The translations under genes were made by a program, and so were the position numbers. A stretch of 64,000 bases of DNA. It comes from Thermohalobaculum sp039822785. GTDB taxonomy: Bacteria; Pseudomonadota; Alphaproteobacteria; Rhodobacterales; Rhodobacteraceae. This document shows, one piece after another, positions 25,568 through 34,232 of this stretch (positions are counted from its first letter, which is position 1; each line of letters opens with the position of its first letter). The notes under the pieces are model-generated. The model was not told where the DNA came from, did no database searches, and saw only the letters and a list, made by a program, of their open reading frames with translations. The DNA lies in the NCBI GenBank assembly GCA_039822785.1, contig JBCBMO010000003.1, positions 62,001 to 126,000 of the forward strand, given 5' to 3'.

Positions 25568-25601
25568 AAAAAAGACCCCGGCGCCGGGAGGGGCCGGGGT
25601 C
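25568..25601 (-). terminator. Intrinsic terminator of the glnK-amtB operon
   Basis: Read on the minus strand: stem GACCCCGGC / GCCGGGGTC (25601-25574) followed by a six-T run (25573-25568), 79 bases after the amtB stop. The same hairpin could also end the convergent helicase transcript. Confidence 0.85.
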
Positions 25602-25679
25602 AGGTGGAGGGGTGCTGCCGCAAGCCCCTCCCGGGAAGACAATCGAAGCGGCGGGGGCTGACCCCCGCCGCAATGCGCA

Positions 25680-27014
25680 TCAGACGAACTGCGAGCCCTT
25701 GCCGAACTCGGGGTAGGCCTCCATGCCGAGCTCCGCGTTGTCGAGGCCGGCCATCTCCTCCTCCTCGCTCACCCGGATACCGATGGTCATGCTGAGCAGG
25801 AACCACAGGACGCCCGAGACGACGAAGACGAAGACGCCCACGACGACGATCGAGTAGAGCTGCGTGACGATGGAAGCATCGCCGTTGGTGAGGACCACCG
25901 CGATGGTGCCCCAGATGCCGGCGAAGAGGTGGACCGGGATGGCACCAACCACGTCGTCGATCTTCAGCTTGTCGAGCATCGGCACCGTGAAGACCACGAT
26001 CACGCCACCGACGGCACCGATCAGCGTCGCCATGCCGAGGGACGGCGTCAGCGGCTCAGCGGTGATGGAGACGAGGCCCGCCAGGGCGCCGTTCAGCACC
26101 ATGGTGAGGTCGACCTTGCCATAGAGGAGCTGCGTCAGGATCAGCGCTGCGACCGCACCGCCGGCCGCGGCCGTATTGGTGTTGGCGAAGATCCGCGACA
26201 CGTCGGCGACGTCACCGACCGAGCCCATGGCAAGCTGCGAGCCACCGTTGAAGCCGAACCAGCCGAGCCACAGGATGAACACGCCGAGCGTGGCCAGCGG
26301 CAGGTTCGAGCCGGGCATCGGGTTGATCTTGCCGTCTTGGTACTTGCCGGTGCGCGAACCCAGGATGATGCAGCCGGCGAGCGCCGCCCAGCCACCGACC
26401 GAGTGCACGACCGTGGAGCCCGCGAAGTCGAGGAAGCCGGCCTCGTCGAGGAAGCCACCGCCCCACTTCCAGCTCGCCTGGATCGGGTAGATGATGCCCG
26501 TCAGAATGACGACGAAGATCAGGAAGGGCCAGAGCTTGATCCGCTCGGCGACCGCGCCCGAGACGATCGAGGCCGTGGCCGCACAGAACATCAGCTGGAA
26601 GAAGAAGTCCGAGCCGACCGAGGCATAGGTGATGTCGCCCACCGCATCGGCGGCGACGCCCACGGCCTCAAGCTCGGTCGGGATCGGGTTGCCGATCACG
26701 CCCAGCATGAGCCAGCCGTCGCCCGGGTACATGAGGTTGAAGCCCACAATGAAGTAGGCGATCGCCGCGAGCGAGAACAGACCGACGTTCTTGGTGCACT
26801 GCATGGCCACGTTCTTGGAGCGGACGAGGCCTGCCTCGAGCATGCAGAAGCCCGCGGCCATGAACATGACCAGGAAGCCGCCGATGAGGAACAGAAGCGT
26901 GTTGAAGACGAAGACCGAGTGGCCGGGCACGTCTACCGCGGCCTCTTGTGCCAAGACCGGGGTAGCGGCGAGCACCGACATCCCGGCCAAGGTCGCAAGC
27001 GTAAGTTTTTTCAT
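25680..27014 (-). CDS. amtB: Ammonium transporter AmtB
   Basis: Trimeric inner-membrane ammonium channel, 444 residues from ATG 27014 (MKKLTLATLAGMSVLAATPVLA), chosen because AGGGA lies six bases upstream; another ATG is at 27020. A cleavable signal peptide is followed by eleven hydrophobic helices. The pore twin histidines are in STVVHSVGGWAAL and GAIPVHLFAGIWGT, and the phenylalanine-gate region is present. It lies 25 bases after glnK, the standard pair in which GlnK blocks AmtB when nitrogen is plentiful. Confidence 0.96.
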   Translation of the reverse strand: MKKLTLATLAGMSVLAATPVLAQEAAVDVPGHSVFVFNTLLFLIGGFLVMFMAAGFCMLEAGLVRSKNVAMQCTKNVGLFSLAAIAYFIVGFNLMYPGDGWLMLGVIGNPIPTELEAVGVAADAVGDITYASVGSDFFFQLMFCAATASIVSGAVAERIKLWPFLIFVVILTGIIYPIQASWKWGGGFLDEAGFLDFAGSTVVHSVGGWAALAGCIILGSRTGKYQDGKINPMPGSNLPLATLGVFILWLGWFGFNGGSQLAMGSVGDVADVSRIFANTNTAAAGGAVAALILTQLLYGKVDLTMVLNGALAGLVSITAEPLTPSLGMATLIGAVGGVIVVFTVPMLDKLKIDDVVGAIPVHLFAGIWGTIAVVLTNGDASIVTQLYSIVVVGVFVFVVSGVLWFLLSMTIGIRVSEEEEMAGLDNAELGMEAYPEFGKGSQFV

Positions 27015-27039
27015 GTTCATTCCCTGATTGTCCCTCGAG

Positions 27040-27378
27040 TCAGAGCGCGTCTTCGTCACGCTCGTCCGTGCGGACGCGAACGGCGCTTTCGACGCTAGCC
27101 ACGAAGATCTTGCCGTCGCCGATCTTGCCGGTACGGGCGGTGGACGAGATCGTCTCGATGACCCGGTCGACGGTGTCGTCGGGGATGACCATCTCGATCT
27201 TGATCTTCGGCACGAAGTTCACGACGTACTCGGCGCCGCGATAGATTTCGGTGTGACCGCTTTGACGGCCATATCCCTTCACCTCGGAGACCATGAGGCC
27301 CTGAACACCGATCCCGGTGAGTGCCTCGCGGACCTCTTCGAGCTTGAAGGGTTTGATGACGGCGATGACTAGTTTCAT
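27040..27378 (-). CDS. glnK: Nitrogen regulatory protein PII (GlnK)
   Basis: Trimeric PII signal protein, 112 residues from ATG 27378 (MKLVIAVIKPFKLEEV). Tyrosine 51, the uridylylation site, is in the T-loop GRQSGHTEIYRGAEYVVNF, and the C-terminal signature TARTGKIGDGKIFV is present. It is named GlnK rather than GlnB because it is the first gene of a glnK-amtB operon. A candidate sigma-54 promoter lies 54-70 bases upstream and an NtrC-like palindrome about 165 bases upstream, suggesting induction under nitrogen limitation. Confidence 0.95.
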   Translation of the reverse strand: MKLVIAVIKPFKLEEVREALTGIGVQGLMVSEVKGYGRQSGHTEIYRGAEYVVNFVPKIKIEMVIPDDTVDRVIETISSTARTGKIGDGKIFVASVESAVRVRTDERDEDAL

Positions 27379-27431
27379 CTCACTCCTCGACCTGTCCCGC
27401 GATCTGTTCCGACCGCATCGGATCCATGCCA

Positions 27432-27448
27432 TACAAATGCCGTGCCAG
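27432..27448 (-). promoter_or_regulatory. Candidate sigma-54 promoter for glnK-amtB
   Basis: Minus strand reads CTGGCACG-GCAT-TTGTA, matching the -24/-12 consensus TGGCACG-N4-TTGCW except for T in place of the -12 C. The spacing is exact. Position and gene function fit; the mismatch at a normally conserved base lowers confidence. Confidence 0.5.
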
Positions 27449-27540
27449 ACTGTCGCGGTGCGGGAGAGGGCGAAATTCTAGGCAATCGGGAGGTTTGGAT
27501 GGGTCTCGCCTCTCGCAACGTGCCCCCAACGTCACCAAAC

Positions 27541-27557
27541 TGCGCATATTTTGTGCA
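27541..27557. promoter_or_regulatory. Candidate NtrC enhancer site
   Basis: 17-bp TGCGCATATTTTGTGCA resembles the NtrC-binding pattern TGCAC-N7-GTGCA, centred about 110 bases upstream of the putative sigma-54 promoter, the usual enhancer distance. Judged by eye only. Confidence 0.4.
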
Positions 27558-27750
27558 TTGCTTGAAATAGCGGCAGCGACGGAGCGGCGCGGGGCCCGCG
27601 TATCATTCCGGTGTGACGGAGAGGTCCGGGCGGCCCGGCGGGCGCTGACCGCCCCCTTCGGCGTGCGAAGATGGGCATCGCACCGGCATCCCACTGGCAT
27701 CCCGCTCTGCCAGCCGGTACCAAGAGGGGCGGATGGGGCAGGCGTAACAC

Positions 27751-29946
27751 ATGAGCAAGAGGCCGAGCGGCTCGAAGACCGGGACGAAGAACCCCCGGCG
27801 TGAGCCGACCGTGAAACCGGGCGCTAAACAGACAAGCGGCGCCAAGGCGCAGGCCGCGACCAGGGCGGCGCCTCGGGCGGCAAGCGCTGCGAAAGCGGCC
27901 CGGCCCCGGCGCGAGCCCGGGCCGCTGGGGCGCGCCGTGCGCTCGGTTGTGCGCACCACCTGGCGGCTCGTCTGGCTGGTGGGTAGCCGGGTTGCGATCG
28001 CGATCGGCCTGATCCTGGCGGTGGCGACGGCCTACAGCTACAGCCACCTGCCCTCCTCGGACGCGCTGTTCGACGGGCGCGGCGGCGGCTCGGTGACCAT
28101 GCTCGACCGCCATGGCGACGTCTTTGCCTGGCGCGGGGAGCAGTACGGCGGCGATATCTCGGCAGCCGATGTCTCGCCCCATCTGGTGCATGCGGTGATC
28201 GCGACGGAGGATCGCCGGTTCTGGCTGCACCCGGGCCTGGATCCCATCGGCCTGGCGCGGGCGATCTATGTGAACATCCGCGCGGGGCGGCTGGTGCAGG
28301 GCGGCTCGACGCTCACCCAGCAGGTCGCCAAGAACGTCTTTCTGACGAATGCCCGGACCTTGGAGCGCAAGCTCTCGGAGGTGCCGATGGCGCTGGCGCT
28401 GGAGCTCAAATACACCAAGGAGGAGATCCTCTCGGTCTATCTCAACCGGGTCTATCTTGGCGCGGGGACCTATGGGTTCGAGGCCGCGAGCCAGCGGTAC
28501 TTCGGCAAATCGGCGCGGCTGGTGAACCCGGCGGAGGCGGCGATGCTGGCGGGGCTGTTGCGCGCGCCCTCGCGCTATGCGCCCACGACGGATCTGGCGC
28601 GGGCGCAGGGCCGGGCGGCGGTGATCGTGCGGCTGATGGAGGCCCAGGGGTATCTGAGTGAGACCCAGGTGGTGACGGCCCTGTCGGCGCCCGCGGTGCT
28701 GAGCCAGGCGGCAGCGGCGCGGGCCGGGGGTTATTTCGCCGATTGGGTGATGGAGACGGCGCCGGCCTTCCTGGCCGAGGAGACCACCGAGGATGTGACC
28801 ATCGAGACCACCTTCGATCCGCGCCTGCAGGCGGCGGCGGAGGAGGCGGTGGCCCAGGTCTTCGAGACCAAGGTGCGCGAGGACAGCGTGGCCCAGGCCG
28901 CGGTGGTGATCATGGATCGCACCGGTGCTGTGCGGGCCATGGTGGGCGGGCGCGCGGCGGGGGTCGGCCAGTTCAACCGCGCGACCCAGGCGCTGCGCCA
29001 GACCGGGAGTGCCTTCAAGCCCGTGGTCTATGCCGCGGGGCTGGAGATGGGGATGCGCCCCGAGGATATCCTGGACGACGCGCCGATCACGGTGGCCGGG
29101 TGGTCGCCGGCGAACTACTCGCGCGCCTTTCGCGGACCCGTCACCATGCGCGAGGCATTGGCTCAGTCGATCAATACGGTGGCGGTGCAGGTCTCGCAGC
29201 GCGCGGGCCTGGAGGCCGTGCGGGACCTGGCCGGGGCCATGGGGCTGGATGCCGAGATGGCACCGGGGCCTGCCATCGCCCTCGGCACCTCCGAGGCGAC
29301 GTTGGTGGATATGACCGGGGTTTATGCGACGATCGCCAATCTCGGGCTGCGGGCGGAGCCGCTGGCGATCCGCACGATCCGCCTGCGCGGGGATGACGAG
29401 CCCATCATGCAGGGCGACAGCCCCGCGGCCGCGCGGGCCTTGTCAGAGGGGTCCGCGCGGCTCTTGATCGATATGATGCGCGATGTGGTGACCACGGGCA
29501 CCGGGCGGCGTGCTGCGCTGGGCCCGCGGGAGGCGGCGGGCAAGACCGGTACGACCCAGGGCGCCCGCGATGCCTGGTTCATCGGCTTCACCGGCGACTA
29601 TGTGGCCGGGGTCTGGATGGGCAATGACGACAACGCGCCCCTGACCGGGGTGACCGGCGGCGGGCTGCCGGCGGAGATCTGGCGCGAGACCATGCTGCGC
29701 GCCCATGAAGACCGGCCGCTCACGCCCTTGCCCCGCCCCGAGGGCCGGGATTGGGTGCGTCCGCCCGATGCGCGCATCGCGGCCAACCAGCCGGTGGGGC
29801 GCGAGCAGCCCGGCGTCATGGAGCGGGTGATCGGCGGGCTGATCGGGGCGGTTCTCGGTCGTGACACCGCCGAGCAAACCCGGTCGGAAGCGCCGCGGGG
29901 CGAGCCGAGCGAGCCGCGGTCCTTTCAGTTCGGCAGCGACCGCTAA
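27751..29946 (+). CDS. Class A penicillin-binding protein (PBP1-type)
   Basis: Bifunctional peptidoglycan glycosyltransferase/transpeptidase, 731 residues. The basic, alanine-rich cytoplasmic tail (residues 1-75) is followed by one membrane anchor (about 76-98). The GT51 domain has the catalytic glutamate in ATEDRRFWLHPG and the GGSTLTQQVAKN motif. The transpeptidase domain has SAFK (serine near 420), SIN (near 473) and KTGT (near 597). Compared with PBP1a it lacks an inserted OB-fold domain, so it is a short PBP1 form. The repeat copy B begins 3 bases after the stop. Confidence 0.94.
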   Translation: MSKRPSGSKTGTKNPRREPTVKPGAKQTSGAKAQAATRAAPRAASAAKAARPRREPGPLGRAVRSVVRTTWRLVWLVGSRVAIAIGLILAVATAYSYSHLPSSDALFDGRGGGSVTMLDRHGDVFAWRGEQYGGDISAADVSPHLVHAVIATEDRRFWLHPGLDPIGLARAIYVNIRAGRLVQGGSTLTQQVAKNVFLTNARTLERKLSEVPMALALELKYTKEEILSVYLNRVYLGAGTYGFEAASQRYFGKSARLVNPAEAAMLAGLLRAPSRYAPTTDLARAQGRAAVIVRLMEAQGYLSETQVVTALSAPAVLSQAAAARAGGYFADWVMETAPAFLAEETTEDVTIETTFDPRLQAAAEEAVAQVFETKVREDSVAQAAVVIMDRTGAVRAMVGGRAAGVGQFNRATQALRQTGSAFKPVVYAAGLEMGMRPEDILDDAPITVAGWSPANYSRAFRGPVTMREALAQSINTVAVQVSQRAGLEAVRDLAGAMGLDAEMAPGPAIALGTSEATLVDMTGVYATIANLGLRAEPLAIRTIRLRGDDEPIMQGDSPAAARALSEGSARLLIDMMRDVVTTGTGRRAALGPREAAGKTGTTQGARDAWFIGFTGDYVAGVWMGNDDNAPLTGVTGGGLPAEIWRETMLRAHEDRPLTPLPRPEGRDWVRPPDARIAANQPVGREQPGVMERVIGGLIGAVLGRDTAEQTRSEAPRGEPSEPRSFQFGSDR

Positions 29947-29948
29947 GC

Positions 29949-30159
29949 CAAGCGGAATCGCGGCTGGTCGCCGCGATGCTCTTTCGGGAGCGCTGTTGGG
30001 TGGAGCCCGCGGTGGTCTGGTGAGAGCCGGTTTTGCGGCGGGCGGTCGGTTTTTGGGGCTGGGGAGAAGCCCAGGGGGCTTGCCAACCAGCGTGGGGCCG
30101 GGCGCGCCGCGTCAAGGGCAAGCCGGCTGCGCCGGTCGGCAAGCCGACCCTTGACCCGG
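29949..30159 (+). repeat. Dispersed structured repeat, copy B (downstream of the PBP gene)
   Basis: About 211 bp homologous to 12438-12652 and in the same orientation. It shares the identical 30-base left end (29949-29978) with its 8-bp inverted repeat, the TTCGGGAGCG block, the GGCTGGGGAGAAGCCC hairpin (30056-30071) and the right-hand stem GTCAAGGG (30111-30118) with CCCTTGAC (30148-30155). The central 60 bases differ between copies. It starts 3 bases after the PBP stop, exactly as copy A does after parB, and precedes a convergent gene. Confidence 0.85.
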
Positions 30160-30202
30160 CCCGCCCGACCGCAGTTGCTCATGGTCTGGCGATGGGATCG
30201 CG

Positions 30203-30958
30203 TTAGCGGCTCGTGACGCCGAAATCGTAGGCCTGGAGCTGGCGGCCGTGGGTGCGCAACCAGGCCCGGTGGATGGCATAGTCCGGCATCAGCCCCTCGA
30301 GCACCGCCCAGTAGCGCGGGCTGTGGTTCATCTCGACGAGATGCGCGGCCTCATGCGCGGCGACATAGGCCTGGACCGCTGGCGGGGCCATCGCCAGGCG
30401 CCACGAGAGGCCGATGCGCCCGGTGCTGGAGCAGGAGCCCCAGCGCGAACGTGTGTCGCGCAGTGCGACCGCCGCCACCGGTCGGCCGAGCTGGGCGGCA
30501 GAGGCCTGGAGCGCCGGCACCAGCCGCGCGCGGGCACGGGTCTTGAGCCAGCCTTGAAGGCGTGGCCCCACGGGCCCGCCTGGCGCCAGGATCAGGCACT
30601 CGCCCTGGATCCGCGGTGCGCGGCCCGCGTTGGGATCAAGGTTGACCGTGAGCGGTGTGCCGTCGACGGGCAGGGCCGTCCCCTGTCCGACGGCGATGTC
30701 GGCGGGACGGCTCTCTAGCGCGCGGGTCAGCCAGCGGCGATGCTCGTGCAGGAACCCCTGCACCGTCGCGAGCGAGACGCCGATGGGCATTGTGAGCACC
30801 GCCCCCGGGCCGCGCTGTTCGAGACGCAGGGTGAAGCGGCGGGCCCGCGCCGAAACGCGCAGCGCCACGCGCACAGGCGGCTCGTCGAGATCGAGATGCG
30901 CCGGCAGCTGCGGCGGCGCGATCTGCTGGGCCAGCGCCCTGCGGGCGAGATGCAGCAT
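30203..30958 (-). CDS. YgjP-like (DUF45) zinc metallopeptidase
   Basis: 251 residues of the YgjP/SprT-like metallopeptidase family. The zinc motif HEAAHLVEMNHSPRYW carries HExxH, and the upstream family motif RDTRSRWGSCSSTGRIGLSWRLAMAPP is complete. No signal peptide or membrane segment is seen, so it is presumably cytoplasmic; substrate unknown. It lies 13 bases after the PHA depolymerase gene and is probably co-transcribed with it. Confidence 0.87.
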   Translation of the reverse strand: MLHLARRALAQQIAPPQLPAHLDLDEPPVRVALRVSARARRFTLRLEQRGPGAVLTMPIGVSLATVQGFLHEHRRWLTRALESRPADIAVGQGTALPVDGTPLTVNLDPNAGRAPRIQGECLILAPGGPVGPRLQGWLKTRARARLVPALQASAAQLGRPVAAVALRDTRSRWGSCSSTGRIGLSWRLAMAPPAVQAYVAAHEAAHLVEMNHSPRYWAVLEGLMPDYAIHRAWLRTHGRQLQAYDFGVTSR

Positions 30959-30971
30959 CCCGGACCGATGC

Positions 30972-32225
30972 TCAGCCGCGGACCATGCGCCGGTTGGCGC
31001 GCAGGAAATCGCGGATCTTGGGCTGGATATGCTGGCGGAAGCGCGAGCCGTTGAAGACGCCGTAATGGCCGACCTTGGGCTGGGTCCAGTGGAACTTGCG
31101 CTCCTCGCCGAGGCTGGTGAGCAGATCGTGCGCGGCCTCGGTCTGGCCCCGCCCGGTGATGTCGTCCTTCTCCCCCTCCACGGTCATGACGGCGACATCG
31201 CGGATAGCGCTGAGATCGACCTTGCGGTTGCCGACCACCATGGTGCTCTTGGGCAGGTCGTGGCGTTGGAACACCTTTTCGACGGTCTCGAGGTAGAACT
31301 CGGCAGTCAGGTCCATGACGGCGAGGTACTCGTCGTAGAACTTGGAATGGGCGGCCGCGCTGTCGCCGTCGCCGCGCACGAGGTTGCGGAACTGATCCAC
31401 ATGGGCGTCGACATGGCGGTCGAGGTTCATCTGCATGAAGCCCGAGAGCTGCAGGAAGCCCGGATAGACCCGGCGCAGGAACCCCTGATTGGGCCAGGGC
31501 ACCGTGACGATGACATTCTTCTCGAACCAGGACATCGGCTTCTCCTCCGCCAGCCTGGTCGGCTCGGTCGGGGAGATGCGGGTGTCGATGGGGCTGCCCA
31601 TGAGGATGAGCGAGGAGGGGCGCGCGGGCTCACCGTCCTCCGACATGAAGGCGGCCGAGATCAGGCAGGGGACGCCGGGCTGGCAGACCGCCATGATCGA
31701 CGGGCGCTCGCCATCGGCAGACAAGAGGCGCGTGAAGTCGCTGACGTAGTCCACGTAGGTAGAGAGATCGAAGCGGCCGTCGGAGATCGGCACGTCGCGC
31801 GCATCAACCCAGTCGGTGATGAAGACGTCGTGCTCGGGGAGCATCGCCTCCACCGTGCCGCGGAGCAGGGTGGCGAAATGGCCCGACAGCGGCGCCACGA
31901 TCAGCAGCTTGGGATCGTTGCGCACATGCGCCAGCGCGGTCTTGCGCTTGAAATGGAGCAGGCGGCAGAAGGGCTTCTCGGCTACCACCTCGATCTCGAC
32001 CGGCAGGAACTCGCCGGAGATCTCCGTCTCCTCGATCCCGAACTCCGGCTTGCCGTAGCGCCGGGTGGCATCGACGAACATCTCGAAGGCGGCGGCATAG
32101 GCGCGGGCCGGGAGCGTCTGTGCGAAGGGAAAGAACGGGCTGCGGAGCGCCTGGCTGGACCAGCGCGCGGCGGTGCGCATGGGGCCCATGGCGGCGTGGG
32201 TCATCTCGTAGGCGTGATAAAGCAC
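30972..32225 (-). CDS. phaZ: Intracellular polyhydroxyalkanoate depolymerase
   Basis: Mobilises stored PHB granules to 3-hydroxybutyrate oligomers. It has 417 residues and an alpha/beta-hydrolase fold. The nucleophile is the cysteine of MAVCQPGVP near residue 180, the variant lipase box of PhaZ1-type enzymes. The catalytic aspartate lies near VEGEKDDITG, and the C-terminal histidine is in KVGHYGVFNGSRF. No signal peptide, consistent with the intracellular class. PHA synthase genes are not in the window. Confidence 0.92.
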   Translation of the reverse strand: MLYHAYEMTHAAMGPMRTAARWSSQALRSPFFPFAQTLPARAYAAAFEMFVDATRRYGKPEFGIEETEISGEFLPVEIEVVAEKPFCRLLHFKRKTALAHVRNDPKLLIVAPLSGHFATLLRGTVEAMLPEHDVFITDWVDARDVPISDGRFDLSTYVDYVSDFTRLLSADGERPSIMAVCQPGVPCLISAAFMSEDGEPARPSSLILMGSPIDTRISPTEPTRLAEEKPMSWFEKNVIVTVPWPNQGFLRRVYPGFLQLSGFMQMNLDRHVDAHVDQFRNLVRGDGDSAAAHSKFYDEYLAVMDLTAEFYLETVEKVFQRHDLPKSTMVVGNRKVDLSAIRDVAVMTVEGEKDDITGRGQTEAAHDLLTSLGEERKFHWTQPKVGHYGVFNGSRFRQHIQPKIRDFLRANRRMVRG

Positions 32226-32507
32226 CGAATTATCCTGTCTTCCCGGTGAGCCCGGTCACCGTAAGACTTCCGTGGCGGTATAACAACAGGCTGTGCTGCG
32301 CTGCACAATTGCACTCCTGGGGAAGTGTTGCGCGCGGGGTGCACTCGGCGAGCCCGTTGGGGCCGGCGCCGGTGGCATGGGGTGTCGGTTCGACCCGGGA
32401 ATTTGGCCCGCGGATTCGGCCTGGAAACCGGGCGGCAAATGACTTTGACAGGGCATCGCATCTGTGGCACGCGCTACGCCTCTTTTTCTCATGGTGGGGA
32501 ATGCCAG

Positions 32508-32975
32508 ATGCCGAAGCCGGAATGGGGCGTGAAGCGGACTTGTCCGACCACCGGCCAGCGTTTCTACGATCTTAACAAGGATCCGATCATCAGCCCTTAC
32601 TCCGGCGAGGTGGTGGACCTGTCGAGGGTGGAGAAGCGCAAGCCCAGCAAGGCAAGCCGGGCCGCCGCCGCCGCCCCGGTCGCCGCGAAGGAACTCGTCG
32701 AGGAGGAAGAAGAGCTCATCGACGAGGAGACCGTCGAAGCGGACGAGGACGAGCCGCAAATCGAGGAAGAGCCGATCCAGATGTCCGACGACGAGGACGA
32801 GGATACGGAGACCCCGACGACCTCGGACGATGTCGGCGACGAGACCGAGGACGAAGACGAGGAGGAAGAACTCGGCGACTTCGATTCGGATGTCCTGCTC
32901 GACGATGAGGAAGAGGACGACGCGCTGGAGGACCTGGGCGGCGAGCGCAAGGCGACGGGCGACGACGACACCTGA
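32508..32975 (+). CDS. FYDLN acid domain protein (TIGR02300 family)
   Basis: 155-residue alphaproteobacterial protein of unknown function. The conserved head MPKPEWGVKRTCPTTGQRFYDLNKDPIISPYSG, with a single CPxxG knuckle-like turn, is followed by KRKPSKASR and then a very acidic low-complexity tail that is mostly glutamate and aspartate. I start at ATG 32508, after GGGGAATG. The family is soluble and widespread near this tRNA-Ala in alphaproteobacteria; its acidic tail suggests protein or metal interaction, which is inference. Confidence 0.88.
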   Translation: MPKPEWGVKRTCPTTGQRFYDLNKDPIISPYSGEVVDLSRVEKRKPSKASRAAAAAPVAAKELVEEEEELIDEETVEADEDEPQIEEEPIQMSDDEDEDTETPTTSDDVGDETEDEDEEEELGDFDSDVLLDDEEEDDALEDLGGERKATGDDDT

Positions 32976-33131
32976 CGCCCGTCCGGCGGCTGCCGGCGCG
33001 GTCTCTGCGATCGGCCGTCAGGCCTTGGACGCACGGCGGCGGGAAAGCATCGCCATGGGCCGCGCGGGGGCTGCAGTTGGCCCTTGCTCCGGCCGGGCCA
33101 AAGGACTATCACCCTGCCGCACGAAGACCTG

Positions 33132-33207
<76 letters not shown>

Positions 33208-33393
33208 CCCCACCCTCTTGGGATAAGGTCTTTGTTAAGGCGTTGACCGGAAACGGGATTTCCGGCCCTGGATAGGTCGGTTTCTCGACCGTTTTCCTGA
33301 AGGCCAGCGCGCTATCGTCATATACATTTCCAGGGGGCTTACTACGTATGCTGCCTCTTGGACTGCTACGTGATACGGTGGAGTGCAGATGAC

Positions 33394-33627
33394 ATGCGTA
33401 GTTATCGTATAAGAAATTCCTCATCCCGCACTTTGACGTTGTATTCAGAGCCTATCCCAATCGATTCTGTTTCACTTGCGAGGGGCGAAATTGCCGAGGT
33501 TACTCATGAAGAAACAGAGCGAGTGTTCTGTGATGTGATTGATATCGAAGATGAAACCATGATCATTTACGACGAAGGCAGCCCACTCAGCACTATAAGA
33601 ATTAGAAAGATCAACTCAGATCGATGA
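33394..33627 (+). CDS. Small hypothetical protein, low-GC
   Basis: 77 residues from ATG 33394 (MRSYRIRNSSSRTLTLYSE), with GGAG about 10 bases upstream; the frame is open to 33358. It is rich in beta-forming and acidic residues (VTHEETERVFCDVIDIEDETMIIYDEG), with no signal peptide, membrane helix or known motif. Base composition and codon use are clearly AT-richer than the surrounding chromosome, suggesting horizontal origin. I do not recognise the family; it could be a spurious frame, but length and start signal favour a real gene. Confidence 0.5.
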   Translation: MRSYRIRNSSSRTLTLYSEPIPIDSVSLARGEIAEVTHEETERVFCDVIDIEDETMIIYDEGSPLSTIRIRKINSDR

Positions 33628-34232
33628 AATTTTCAAAGAATCGATATAATATTATTGTAGATAAAGAATAATGCTATTTAAGAATATCGAACGAAGAACA
33701 CAAGACCGGAAGTTAAGGGACTTCTGTTCGCAAGACTAGTGGTGGGTCATAGCGACAGATGGGTACGCGGCGCGTCGTCTGGGGTTAGGCACTCCGGGGG
33801 GGGGCGCAGCGGACCGCGCTTGAGCGAAGAAATCATGACATCCGGAACCGGAGGCGGGCGGATTGTCTTGTATGAGACGGCAGTCACGCGACCCTCAGCC
33901 GAGCCATGCAGCATGACAGCACAGCCTTAGCCGGACATTAGTCGCAGGCGTTTGTCGCCCATTGTCCGGTGACGCTGGTACTGCAAGTTGCTATAATCTC
34001 GTTGTCTTTGGTTTCCCTCGCCAGAAAATCCCGATCAGCTTGGTGGCATTATAAGACTTCCTGTCTGTACTCCTTTTGTGAGCGCGGGCAGTGAAGAAGC
34101 CTGTTCGTTCGATCTAAATTCGTCGGTCCTTTGACGTTGTTCGCCGCAGATATGTGATTTGGCTCGTCTAATACACGGGGCATCAGCAAAAACGCTGAAA
34201 TCTCGATCACACAAGGATGGAGAGAGCTAATC
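33628..34232. other. 605-bp AT-richer non-coding stretch
   Basis: No convincing gene, RNA or mobile element. The first 90 bases are strongly AT-rich. A run of nine G is at about 33798-33806. A 63-codon open frame (33739-33930) has no family resemblance. The last 35 bases carry a good ribosome binding site (GGATGGAGAG) for the next gene, so its promoter should lie here. Confidence 0.45.

Noticed and set aside
33739..33930. 63-codon open frame in the AT-richer gap
   Set aside because: No ribosome binding site, no recognisable pattern; likely chance.
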